64,000 nt of DNA. Origin: Verrucomicrobiales bacterium. GTDB taxonomy: Bacteria > Verrucomicrobiota > Verrucomicrobiia > Verrucomicrobiales > DEV007. The position numbers and the translations under genes are program-made. Below, in pieces: positions 43,615-52,021 of the stretch. Position 1 is the first letter of the stretch, and each line of letters opens with the position of its first letter. A model generated the notes under the pieces. It ran no database searches. It was not told the origin of the DNA and saw only the letters and a list, made by a program, of their open reading frames with translations. The DNA lies in contig JAEUHH010000014.1 in the NCBI GenBank assembly GCA_016795505.1, forward strand, positions 1 to 64,000, given 5' to 3'.

Positions 43615-44574
43615 TCACATGGCCAGGGCCGTCTCCGGCTCGTGGTCGTCGAAGAAACCGTCGTCGTCGTCGTCCAATTCGTCGTCGAGATCGAGATCGT
43701 CTCCGGAACCCTTCTTGCGGGGCTTCTGCCCGCGCAGCGGACGCGGACCGGGATCTTCCTTCTTCTGGAGCGCACGGCGCAGCTTCTTCAGGGCGATATT
43801 CTGCAGCTGGCGGATGCGCTCGCGGGTCACGCCGAACTCCTGGCCGACTTCTTCGAGCGTCTTCGGCTTCTGACCGTTCAGGCCGAAGCGGGCGTCGATG
43901 ATCTTGCGCTCACGCTCGTCGAGGACCTCGAGGAGGTCGTCGAGCTGCATGTGCATGTTCTTGTGGCTCAGCAGTTCCAGAGGCGTCTGGGCCTTTTCGT
44001 CACCGATGATTTCGCCGAATTCCGTGGTGTCATCGTCGCTGATGGGCGCGTCGAGCGAGGCCGGGCGCAGGGCGGCGGACTTCAGGTGCGAGAGCTTGGC
44101 GCGGTCGATGCCGATCTCTTCGGCCAGTTCCTCATCCGTGGGCTCGCGGCCCAACTCCTCGCTGAGGACCATGGCGACGCGGCGCATCTTCGAGATCTTG
44201 TCCACCATGTGGACGGGCAGGCGGATGGTCTTGCTCTGGTTGGCCAGAGCGCGCTTGATGCTCTGCTTGATCCACCAGGCGGCGTAGGTGGAGAGCTTGC
44301 CGCCCTTGTTGGGGTCGAAACGCTCGACGGCTTTCATCAGGCCGATGTTGCCCTCGGAGATCAGGTCCAGCAGGGGCAGGCCGTAGTTGGCGTAGTCCTG
44401 CGCGATCTTCACGACCAGTCGCAGGTTGGCTTTGATCATGTGGGCGCGGGCTTCCTTGTCGCCCTTCTTGATCCGTTCGGCGAGTTCGACTTCTTCTTCG
44501 CGGGTGAGCAAGGGCGTCTTGCCGATCTCCCGAAGGTAGATCTTGATGCCTCCATCCATTTCGAGGTTAGCCAT
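43615..44574 (-). CDS. rpoD: Primary-type (sigma-70/RpoD-like) sigma factor
   Basis: 319 residues. Region 1.2 (IKIYLREIGKTPLLTREEEVELAERI), region 2 (ANLRLVVKIAQDYANYGLPLLDLISEGNIGLMKAVERFDP, STYAAWWIKQSIKRALANQSKTIRLP), region 3 and region 4.2 (TLEEVGQEFGVTRERIRQLQNIALKKLRR) are full. Region 1.1 is missing. After region 4 there is an unusual tail of about 50 residues: a basic patch (GQKPRKKGSG) and then a run of Asp/Glu (DDLDLDDELDDDDDGFFDD). It is either the housekeeping sigma or a group 2 paralogue; I favour the primary factor by its close match. It has a long AT-rich upstream region. Confidence 0.88.
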   Translation of the reverse strand: MANLEMDGGIKIYLREIGKTPLLTREEEVELAERIKKGDKEARAHMIKANLRLVVKIAQDYANYGLPLLDLISEGNIGLMKAVERFDPNKGGKLSTYAAWWIKQSIKRALANQSKTIRLPVHMVDKISKMRRVAMVLSEELGREPTDEELAEEIGIDRAKLSHLKSAALRPASLDAPISDDDTTEFGEIIGDEKAQTPLELLSHKNMHMQLDDLLEVLDERERKIIDARFGLNGQKPKTLEEVGQEFGVTRERIRQLQNIALKKLRRALQKKEDPGPRPLRGQKPRKKGSGDDLDLDDELDDDDDGFFDDHEPETALAM

Positions 44575-45006
44575 GGTCGTGTTGGGTCGGGTGTGTTGGT
44601 TGGGTCAATGAAATGCGGCGGGAGTCGCCAAGTTGCGCGAACCTTAAAAACGCGGGTGCCTCTCTTCGAGAATCACGATTTTTTTCTCCCGGCCGGGCCT
44701 TTTGTGACATCGGCGGCGGCGGATGGCCGGCCGATCGTCTTGGGTCTGGATGGGGCCGATCAGGCACGGTCCCGGTCCGGAAAATGTATCGCGTCTAGGT
44801 GCGTAGACTCCCGCGTTCTACTTTCGTTCAATATTTTTTCAAGCGTTTTCTCCCCCTATTTAGTTTGGATATATGAAATTTCCACAAAAATAACAAGTTT
44901 AAATTCCAGAAATTTTGGGCGGGGAAACCCCTTCTTTGCTCGCAATCCCCGTGCCGATCTCCCCGGGATGGTTTGAAAGGCGGGTGGAACAGTGTCATTT
45001 TGCCAG
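44575..45006. promoter_or_regulatory. 432-bp divergent intergenic region, AT-rich block
   Basis: Separates the sigma factor (minus) from rtcB (plus). From about 44815 to 44930 the DNA is strikingly AT-rich for this genome. On the minus strand TTGAAA (44842-44837) and TAGAAC (44820-44815) are 16 bp apart, a possible sigma factor promoter with a leader of about 240 nt. A second pair, TTGTTA with TATATC 17 bp on, lies further upstream. No promoter stands out for rtcB. No gene, repeat element or tRNA is seen here. Confidence 0.4.
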
Positions 45007-46623
45007 ATGCCGCTCATTTCTGGCAAGGATCTTATTGAAGCCGGCTGGCCGCCCGGGCCGCAGTTTCCCGAGTGGTTGGCCGCCGCAGCCGCCTACGAGG
45101 CGCGGGGGATTGGCGATCCGGCCTACATTTTGAAGCTCCTGGACCGCGATTACGCCAGGCCGTCGCCCCGGCTGCGGATGCGGGATGAGCCACTGGCTTT
45201 TGCCGAGGCGATCGAGGCCACCAACGAGGCCGACGAGGAAAACATCGCGTCGGTGCGGCGTTTCATGCGCCAACTGATGCGCACGCCGGTGATCGAAAGC
45301 GGCGCGGTGATGCCGGACGCCTGCCCCGCGGGGGCTGCCGAGGCCACCATTCCGGTCGGTGGAGCCATCGCCGCCCGTGGCGCCATCCTGCCGGCCGCCC
45401 ACAGCGCTGACATCTGTTGTTCGATGTATGCCACTTTTTTTCGGAGCGCCCAGGAAACCGGCGCCCTGCTCGATGCGCTGACTGCCTCGACCCGGTTCGG
45501 CTTTGGCGGGCGGAAACCGGAGGATCAGGTCGTCCACCCCGTGCTCAACGAGCCGGTGTGGAGCAATCCCTACCTCCGCGGCCTGGAGCGGCATGCCGCG
45601 ATGCATCTGGCTGACCAGGGAGATGGGAATCACTTCGCCTACCTCGGCCGGCTCCGCGTCACCCGCGGCGTCATCGATGCCCTCGCGGCGGCGGGACGCG
45701 ACGAACTCGCCCGGCCCCTGCGCGATGCGGTTGGCAGCGACCTCGACGATCCCGACGGCGTCACCTTCCTCGCGCTGGTCACCCATCATGGCTCGCGCGG
45801 CCTCGGAGCGCAGGTTTACAAGCGCGGGCATCAGGCGGCGATCCGCGAGACCGATCGCATCGCCGAGGGCATCCCCAAGGCCGCCGCCTGGCTCGACATC
45901 GCCACCGACACGGGACGCGACTACTGGGAGGCGCTCGAATACGTCGGCCGCTGGACCCGCGCCAATCACGAGTGCATCCACGCCCGGTTCCTCGAGCGAT
46001 CCGGAGCGGAAAAAGTTGCCGAGTTCGGCAATGAGCACAATTTCGTCTGGCGCCGTGGCGAGCACTTCCTCCATGGCAAGGGCGCCACGCCCGCCTGGCT
46101 CGATGCCGACAGCCGCCCGCTGCCGGGCCTGATCCCGCTGAACATGGCCTCTCCGATTCTCATTACTCTGGGCAGGAACAACGCCGGGTTCGAGGGATTC
46201 GCGCCGCACGGAGCGGGCAGGAATTTTTCCCGCACCGCCATTCTGCGCCAGTTCCGCAGGGAAAACGGCGACCTCGACGAGCGCCGCGTCGCCTCCGCGG
46301 TCGCCGCCGCCACGCGGGGCCTCGACATCCGCTGGTATTACGGAAAAGCCGACCTCACCGAGAGTCCGCTCGGCTACAAACCCGCCGCCCAGGTGCGCGC
46401 CCAGATCGAACGGTTCGAGCTGGCCGACATCGTTGCCGAGATCGAGCCGCTAGGCTGCATCATGGCCGGCGACGCCGGTCCCGCGCCCTGGATGCGTCAC
46501 AAGGAAGAGCTGACTCCCAAGCAAAAGCGCCAGATCGAGCACCGCGCCGACCGCCGAAAACTGCGGCAGAATCTGCGCCACTGGGAGTCCGGCGCCGCGG
46601 ACGGAGATGACGAGGAAGACTGA
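45007..46623 (+). CDS. rtcB: RtcB-type RNA ligase
   Basis: 538 residues from ATG 45007 (a GTG at 44992 would add five). RtcB joins RNA 2',3'-cyclic phosphate or 3'-phosphate ends to 5'-hydroxyl ends using GTP and manganese. The motifs are present but altered: HSADICCSM for the usual DIGCGM (metal Cys kept), DQGDGNHFAYLG for GGGNHF, THHGSRGLG for HSGSRGLG, EHNFVW, nucleophile region APHGAGRNFSR and HGKGATPA. All expected metal and guanylation residues remain, so it is probably active but belongs to a divergent branch. No archease or rtcA/rtcR is nearby. Convergent with the cytochrome gene, 3 bp apart. Confidence 0.86.
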   Translation: MPLISGKDLIEAGWPPGPQFPEWLAAAAAYEARGIGDPAYILKLLDRDYARPSPRLRMRDEPLAFAEAIEATNEADEENIASVRRFMRQLMRTPVIESGAVMPDACPAGAAEATIPVGGAIAARGAILPAAHSADICCSMYATFFRSAQETGALLDALTASTRFGFGGRKPEDQVVHPVLNEPVWSNPYLRGLERHAAMHLADQGDGNHFAYLGRLRVTRGVIDALAAAGRDELARPLRDAVGSDLDDPDGVTFLALVTHHGSRGLGAQVYKRGHQAAIRETDRIAEGIPKAAAWLDIATDTGRDYWEALEYVGRWTRANHECIHARFLERSGAEKVAEFGNEHNFVWRRGEHFLHGKGATPAWLDADSRPLPGLIPLNMASPILITLGRNNAGFEGFAPHGAGRNFSRTAILRQFRRENGDLDERRVASAVAAATRGLDIRWYYGKADLTESPLGYKPAAQVRAQIERFELADIVAEIEPLGCIMAGDAGPAPWMRHKEELTPKQKRQIEHRADRRKLRQNLRHWESGAADGDDEED

Positions 46624-46626
46624 GCC

Positions 46627-48882
46627 TCACGGAGGCGGCAGGGTCACTGGGGTTTCCTCGCCGTTCAGACGGCGGATCAGTCCGCTGCCGTCGGGTGCCG
46701 GTGCCAGGCGGTCTTCGTAGCGCCGGCCGCCCGCTTCATAGAGAAAGGTCGGCACCCCGTCCGCATCGAGCCGGTAGCCGGAAAAGGCAGGCTCGCCCTC
46801 CGGTCCCGGCAGGCGCTCACCCAGATCGGTCACCGAATCGCCCAGCGGCTTCGCCGGCGCGCAAAAGCGATCGTCCCACGTGCTCATCGCGTCGAGGAAG
46901 CGCCCGCGCCACGCGAGCCGCCACCGGCACTCCCGCGAATCGAAAGCCACGTGGATGCCCGCCGGGTAGCCCACGGCGACGGCCTGGGTCCCGGCGCCTT
47001 CGAGGAAGGTGCGGAAGACGAGCGGGCGGCCGGCCTTTTCCGGTTTCAACTCGAATTCCTCCGTCCGCAACAGGCCATCCGGCAGCCGGTTTTGGTCCAC
47101 CTCCTTCAGGTAGGTCCAGATCTGTTCGATTTCCTGATCGGCTTTCGGGCGACCTGCAAACAGGGGCGGCATCAGGGTGCCGGGCTGCGTGGTCTGGGGG
47201 TCGAGCAGCAATTCCTTGAAAAAAGCGGGCTGGAGCCTCCCGGCCGTGTGCGTCAGATCGACCGCCGGCGCCCCGATGGCCCGTTGCCCCTTCAGACCAT
47301 GGCAGGTCACGCAGCTCAGCCCCTTCACCCCCATCAGATCGCGGCCAAAGGGCGCGCGCTGGTGCTTCGGCAGGCCCGAAACGTCGATTTCGATTGGTGG
47401 CTCGCGCCGGTCCACTTCCTTCACGTCGGCCAACAGCGCCCGCAACGGCTCCTCGCCAAATCGCGGCATGCGCGCCTCCATGTATTGCCTCACCTCGCCC
47501 TCGCCGCCCCGATGGAAAAGGATGCGGTCGAACCAGCCGTCCGTCAGCTTGCGGCCCACGCGATCCAGCGGCGGCGGGATGTTGCCCCAGCGTCCGATGC
47601 CCAGAGCGGCTGGGTCGTTCACTGCGAAATACGGCTCCCGGGCTGTCTCCGGCGCGCCTTTTCCATCGCGCTCGTGGCAGGCGTAACAATTGAGCAGGGT
47701 CATCCTCCAGTCGATCCGACCCGTGGTGTCGAGCGCACTTATCCGGCCCAGTCGCGAGAGCGCCGCTTCGATCGCCTTCTTTTGCACCTCATCGAGGAAG
47801 TAAGCCGGCACGCCTCCGCCGACCGGCCTTTCCGAGAGACAGCCGCGCCGGTTGGCCGGATCTGCCGCCAGCGAGTCCAGCGACTTGGAGCGGATCGGCT
47901 CGCCACCCGGGCTGCCGGCCGGTACGGGCTGATGACAGGCCACGCAGTTTTTCGACGAAAAAAGTCGCCGACCCGTCTCGACCAGCACCGGATCGGGCAC
48001 CAAGGGGGCCTCGGGCTGGAGCTGCTCGGCGAGCACGGGCGGCAGGTCCGGCTTCGGTCCCGCTTTCAGATAAGCCGCCAGGTCGGCGGCCTCCTGATCG
48101 GTGAGCCGGAAAGCCGGCATCCGGCCCGCCGGCCGGGTGGCGTGGGGATCGAGGAGGAAGCGGGCGAGCGAGGCCTCATCGTATTTGTCGGCCAGATTCA
48201 TCGGCACACTGGGCAGGCCGGTCAGCTCGATCTCCATGCCATCGGGCAGGTCGAGCGGCCGATAGCCGACCTCCGGTGCGTGGCAGGCCACGCAGCCGAT
48301 GCGGTGGTAGAGGCGTCGTCCCGCCTCGATGTCACCCGCCACTGGGAGCGGTTCGACGGGAGTCTTCAGCGATACGAGGAAATGCTTCAGCGCTTCCACC
48401 TCCGCCGGATCGCGATCCGGGCCGGCGAAGAGACTCGGCATCGTGGTGTCCTGCTTCACGAAGCGCGGATTGCGGATGAACAGCTCCAGATCCACCGGCG
48501 CCAGCCGCGAGCCCGTCCCGTCGAGGATCGTGGCCGGCCGGCCCGCGAGCCGTTCCCGGAGAGATTCCGGCGGAGTGTGGCAGGCGACGCAGTTCAGTTC
48601 GTTGATTAGCACCAGTCCGCCCTCGGCGAGGTAGTCCGGATCGTCGTCGCCCGAAAAAAAGCGCTCGAAGCCGACCACGAAGGGGTAGTTGACCGGCTGG
48701 GCATGGGCCGGATGCGCCCCGGTCCGCTGGCTTCCCGCGATCGCAACCACGACCGCTGCGGCGATCACGCCGAAAAGCCGGGAGGCGCCGCGCCATTCCG
48801 GACAGACAGGGTTGGGTCTCCGGACAGACCCTGTTGCATCGGAGATCCTACCCTGTTTGATCGGAATGGCGGTGTGCCGCAT
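46627..48882 (-). CDS. Five-haem cytochrome c-domain protein
   Basis: 751 residues from ATG 48882. Five CxxCH haem motifs: CVACH (three), CYACH and CVTCH. A hydrophobic signal segment (FGVIAAAVVVAIAGS) exports it to the periplasm; it is preceded by about 36 residues, some 23 of them encoded by REP-like element E. Between haems are cytochrome c folds with Met ligands such as TTMPSLFAG, GRMPAFRLT, ARMPRFGEE and TLMPPLFAG. The last 140 residues (FELKPEKAGRPLVFRTFLEG onward) lack haem sites and look like a sugar- or ligand-binding sandwich. It is probably an electron carrier tied to a periplasmic oxidation, partner unknown. No oxidase genes adjoin it. Confidence 0.82.
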   Translation of the reverse strand: MRHTAIPIKQGRISDATGSVRRPNPVCPEWRGASRLFGVIAAAVVVAIAGSQRTGAHPAHAQPVNYPFVVGFERFFSGDDDPDYLAEGGLVLINELNCVACHTPPESLRERLAGRPATILDGTGSRLAPVDLELFIRNPRFVKQDTTMPSLFAGPDRDPAEVEALKHFLVSLKTPVEPLPVAGDIEAGRRLYHRIGCVACHAPEVGYRPLDLPDGMEIELTGLPSVPMNLADKYDEASLARFLLDPHATRPAGRMPAFRLTDQEAADLAAYLKAGPKPDLPPVLAEQLQPEAPLVPDPVLVETGRRLFSSKNCVACHQPVPAGSPGGEPIRSKSLDSLAADPANRRGCLSERPVGGGVPAYFLDEVQKKAIEAALSRLGRISALDTTGRIDWRMTLLNCYACHERDGKGAPETAREPYFAVNDPAALGIGRWGNIPPPLDRVGRKLTDGWFDRILFHRGGEGEVRQYMEARMPRFGEEPLRALLADVKEVDRREPPIEIDVSGLPKHQRAPFGRDLMGVKGLSCVTCHGLKGQRAIGAPAVDLTHTAGRLQPAFFKELLLDPQTTQPGTLMPPLFAGRPKADQEIEQIWTYLKEVDQNRLPDGLLRTEEFELKPEKAGRPLVFRTFLEGAGTQAVAVGYPAGIHVAFDSRECRWRLAWRGRFLDAMSTWDDRFCAPAKPLGDSVTDLGERLPGPEGEPAFSGYRLDADGVPTFLYEAGGRRYEDRLAPAPDGSGLIRRLNGEETPVTLPPP
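48796..48866. repeat. Dispersed REP-like palindrome, element E (composite)
   Basis: TTCCGGACAGACAGGGTT, then CCGGACAGACCCTGTTGCATCGGA, then TACCCTGTTTGATCGGAA. Two inverted arms and a direct copy of the core occur within 71 bp. It is translated as part of the N-terminus of the cytochrome on the minus strand (residues IPIKQGRISDATGSVRR). Confidence 0.86.
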
Positions 48883-49094
48883 GGGCAGTTGAACAGGCTG
48901 GGGTGGGGAAAGGGGCGAAAATCGGAATGCCGGCTCGCGGCGGCGAAAGGAATCATGCCCCCCGGCGGGCGACAAGCGCGGGATGCGGGAAATCGGCGGC
49001 CGGTTGGTCGGGCGATGGAGGAGGGACGTGATGGCGCGCCGCGACGGTCTTGTCCCAGCGTGGCGAAATCGGCATGCTGTTCTGAAACTGACTC

Positions 49095-51239
49095 ATGAAA
49101 GCCCGCCCGATTCTCGTTTCCGCTTTGTTGACCACCTGGCTCGCCGGCATGGCATCCGCCCAGTCGCCGGACGACAGCCTGCGGGTGCTCGGCCCCGATG
49201 CCGGTGGTGTCCCGCCGGGAGAGCAGCTCACCGTCTGGCTGAAGCGGGGCTTTTACGAGATGGTGGAGGCCCGGAGCGCGGCATTCGAAGTGGCGATCAA
49301 GAGCGAGGCGGCCTGCCGGAAATGGCAGGAGGACCGCCGCGCCTTTTTTCTGGAGCAGATCGGCGGTCTGCCGAAACGCACGCCGTTGAACCCCCGCATC
49401 GTCGGGACGCTCCAGGGAAAGGGCTATCGGGTGGAGAACCTCCTGCTCGAGACGCGGCCCGGCTTTCATCTGACGGCGAATCTCTACCTCCCCGACACGC
49501 CGCCGCCGTATCCGGCCGTGCTGGTGCCCTGTGGTCACAGTCATGATGGGAAGGCTGTCGCCCAATACCAGCGCGCCTCCATCCTGTTGGCGCAGCACGG
49601 CATGGCCGCGATCTGCTACGATCCCATCGGGCAGGGCGAGCGCTATCAGATGCTCGACCTGTCCACCGAGCGCACTGCCTTCGAGGATGCGGCGCATGTG
49701 CCGGTGCCGCATCCGAACGTGCGGCTGTTGTGCACGACCGAGCATACCATGATGGCCATCGGCAGCGCGCTGATCGGAGCCAATGTGGCCCAGTACCGCA
49801 TCTGGGACGGGATGCGGGTGATCGACTACCTGCAGACGCGCGACGACATCCTGCCCGATAAGATCGGCTGCACCGGCAACAGTGGCGGCGGTACCGAGAC
49901 GGCCTACCTGATGGCGCTGGACGACCGCATCGTGGCTGCCGCGCCGGGGTGCTACCTGACCACCTTCCGCGCGCTGATCGACACCAAGGGGCCGCAGGAT
50001 GGAGAGCAGAATATTTTTGCCCAAATCAGCTACGGCATGGACGAGGCCGACTACTGCATCATGCGGGCGCCGAAGCCGACCCTGATCGTCGCCGGCACGC
50101 GGGACGCGACCTTCGATTTCAATGGCACGTGGGACCTCTACAAGGACGTGAAGCGCTTTTACTCCCGCCTCGGCCGCACCGACGCGGTGGACATCAACGC
50201 GCCCGATGCGCCGCACGGTTTCACCCTGCAGCAGCGCGAGGCGGTGGCGAGTTGGATGCATCGCTGGCTGCTGGGCCGGGAAAAGCTGATCCGCGAGGTC
50301 GATCCGCTGCCCGATGCCTTCACCGACGAGCAGTTGCGGGAATGGAATCAGCCGGATTGGACCCAGGAGCAACTGTACTGCACGCCAAAAGGGCAGGTGC
50401 TCCTGATGGAGGGCGAGCGCAGCGTCTTCGACATCAACGCCGCCGCCGCGGCCGACCTGAAAAAGACCCGCGCCTCGGTCTGGTCTGGCTTATCCGAAGA
50501 AGCCAGGCGGTCCCTGGTGGAGAAAGTCGTCGGGTCGAATGAGACCCTGCCCGACCCGGAGACCCGCGAGGCGGGGGAGGTGCCGCGGGACGGCTACACG
50601 ATCCGCAAGCTGGTGCTGCCGGTGGACGAGGGGCTTTCCCTGCCGGCCCTGGCTTTCGTCCCGGAAAAGCCGGCCGTCACGGCGACGCTCTACCTGCACG
50701 GCACCAGCATGGCCGCCGACGCCGCACCCGGCGGGCCGATCGAGGCGCTGGTCCGGCAGGGGCACCTCGTGCTGGCCGCCGAACTGCGCGGTATTGGCGA
50801 GACCGAGACGGGCATCGGGAAGAATGAGTTCGGCAAAGGCCGCTTCGGCCCCGATAATCTTGATCTGTGGACGGCTTACCTGATGGGGAAGAGCTATGTC
50901 GGCATGCGGACCGCCGACGCCCGGGCCTGGACGCGGGTGCTGCGCCGTCTGGCCGGGGAAAAGGCGCCGCTGCACCTCGTCGCCAGCGGCGAGGCCGCCA
51001 TCCCGGCCCTGCATGCCGCCGCCCTCGACGGGGCGCCGTTTGCCGACGTGCGCCTGACCGGCATGCTGCCCGACTGGGAGTCGCTGGTCGGCGCCGGGGA
51101 GACGCACAACCAATTCGTCAACATCGTCCACGGGGCGCTGCGCCACTATGACCTGCCCGACCTCGTGCCGCTGGCGGGCGGCCCGGAGCGGGTGGAGATC
51201 AGCGACCCGGTCGGCGCGATGGGGAGGTCGGCGCGGTGA
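49095..51239 (+). CDS. Secreted tandem alpha/beta-hydrolase (acetyl xylan esterase-like)
   Basis: 714 residues with a signal peptide (ILVSALLTTWLAGMASAQ). The first hydrolase domain (about 90-400) has an oxyanion block LVPCGHSHDGKAVAQYQ, nucleophile GCTGNSGGGTETAYL, Asp in VAGTRDATFDF and His in DAPHGFTLQQR. Its closest families are dienelactone/acetyl xylan esterases of PVC bacteria. The second domain (about 520-714) keeps the fold (TLYLHGTSMAADA, LAAELRGIGETETG, LHLVASGEAAIPAL) but has Gly-Glu-Ala after the Ser position and lacks a clear His, so it is probably inactive. Likely cleaves esters on plant or algal polymers; substrate unproven. Confidence 0.8.
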   Translation: MKARPILVSALLTTWLAGMASAQSPDDSLRVLGPDAGGVPPGEQLTVWLKRGFYEMVEARSAAFEVAIKSEAACRKWQEDRRAFFLEQIGGLPKRTPLNPRIVGTLQGKGYRVENLLLETRPGFHLTANLYLPDTPPPYPAVLVPCGHSHDGKAVAQYQRASILLAQHGMAAICYDPIGQGERYQMLDLSTERTAFEDAAHVPVPHPNVRLLCTTEHTMMAIGSALIGANVAQYRIWDGMRVIDYLQTRDDILPDKIGCTGNSGGGTETAYLMALDDRIVAAAPGCYLTTFRALIDTKGPQDGEQNIFAQISYGMDEADYCIMRAPKPTLIVAGTRDATFDFNGTWDLYKDVKRFYSRLGRTDAVDINAPDAPHGFTLQQREAVASWMHRWLLGREKLIREVDPLPDAFTDEQLREWNQPDWTQEQLYCTPKGQVLLMEGERSVFDINAAAAADLKKTRASVWSGLSEEARRSLVEKVVGSNETLPDPETREAGEVPRDGYTIRKLVLPVDEGLSLPALAFVPEKPAVTATLYLHGTSMAADAAPGGPIEALVRQGHLVLAAELRGIGETETGIGKNEFGKGRFGPDNLDLWTAYLMGKSYVGMRTADARAWTRVLRRLAGEKAPLHLVASGEAAIPALHAAALDGAPFADVRLTGMLPDWESLVGAGETHNQFVNIVHGALRHYDLPDLVPLAGGPERVEISDPVGAMGRSAR

Positions 51240-51258
51240 GTGGCCGGAGGGAGCTGTT

Positions 51259-51672
51259 TCAGATGAATGGGTTTGCCACACGCAGGCCGTTGAATGTCCG
51301 TCCGTGGGAGAGATCCTCCGAGTAAAGGGTGGTACAACCCGGTTCCAATGCAGCCGCGACGATGGTGGCGTCCCAATGTGACAGTTGGTGGCGTCTCCGG
51401 AGTGAGGTGGCTTTGACGATCAGTTCCAAGGTGATGGGAAGAACCGGAACATAGGTCGCCAGTTCCAGAGTGGCGTCGATTCCAGCCTCAGATATCCCCA
51501 GAGCCGGCTTGCGAAGCGCGTTGGCCACAAATTCCTGGAGTACTTGTGAAGAAAGCCCGAACCGCGAGTTCAGGATCAGATCGGAAGCCCGCCGCCTTTT
51601 CTCCTCATCCTCAGGGGAACCTGAGCAGGCGTAGAGGAGGACGTTCGTATCCAGAAAGACCTCAGCGGTCAT
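51259..51672 (-). CDS. vapC: PIN-domain toxin VapC
   Basis: 137 residues. PIN nuclease acidic residues are visible: Asp in VFLDTNVLLYA, Glu in LQEFVANAL and Asp in HWDATIVAAAL, with a late Asp in YSEDLSHGR. VapC toxins cut RNA, often tRNA or rRNA, and are held by VapB. Its start overlaps the antitoxin gene by 11 bp, the normal order of antitoxin first. Confidence 0.9.
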   Translation of the reverse strand: MTAEVFLDTNVLLYACSGSPEDEEKRRRASDLILNSRFGLSSQVLQEFVANALRKPALGISEAGIDATLELATYVPVLPITLELIVKATSLRRRHQLSHWDATIVAAALEPGCTTLYSEDLSHGRTFNGLRVANPFI

Positions 51673-51901
51673 AAATATCCTCGCGCTTCAGCGGTTCGAT
51701 GGGGGAAATATTGGTCGCCCGCATTGATTCGAGCAATTTCTTCAGGTCGGCACGACGTAGTTGCACATCTGATTCGTTGGAATCCCGCAAATAATCCACC
51801 AGTGCCCGGATGACGAGATCCTTCAGGGTGGAGCGGCGGTGGGCCGCCAATACCTTGGCTTTGTGGAAGATCTCATCCGGCAGATCGATGGTTGTCTTCA
51901 T
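51662..51901 (-). CDS. vapB: VapB-type antitoxin
   Basis: 79 residues. The N-terminus MKTTIDLPDEIFHKAKVLAAHRRSTLKDLVIRAL is a ribbon-helix-helix domain for DNA binding and autoregulation. The C-terminal part (ISPIEPLKREDIYD) would wrap the toxin. It is first in the vapBC pair. Confidence 0.88.
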   Translation of the reverse strand: MKTTIDLPDEIFHKAKVLAAHRRSTLKDLVIRALVDYLRDSNESDVQLRRADLKKLLESMRATNISPIEPLKREDIYDR

Positions 51902-52021
51902 GGGCCGTAAATATGGGATTACGGGTCAGAAACGCAACCCGCTTCCCGGTTCAGCCCGACTCCGAAGTTCACTCGACTGCGTGCCTTGGCTGGTAGGCCG
52001 GGCGCCTGTTTCATCGGGGGG

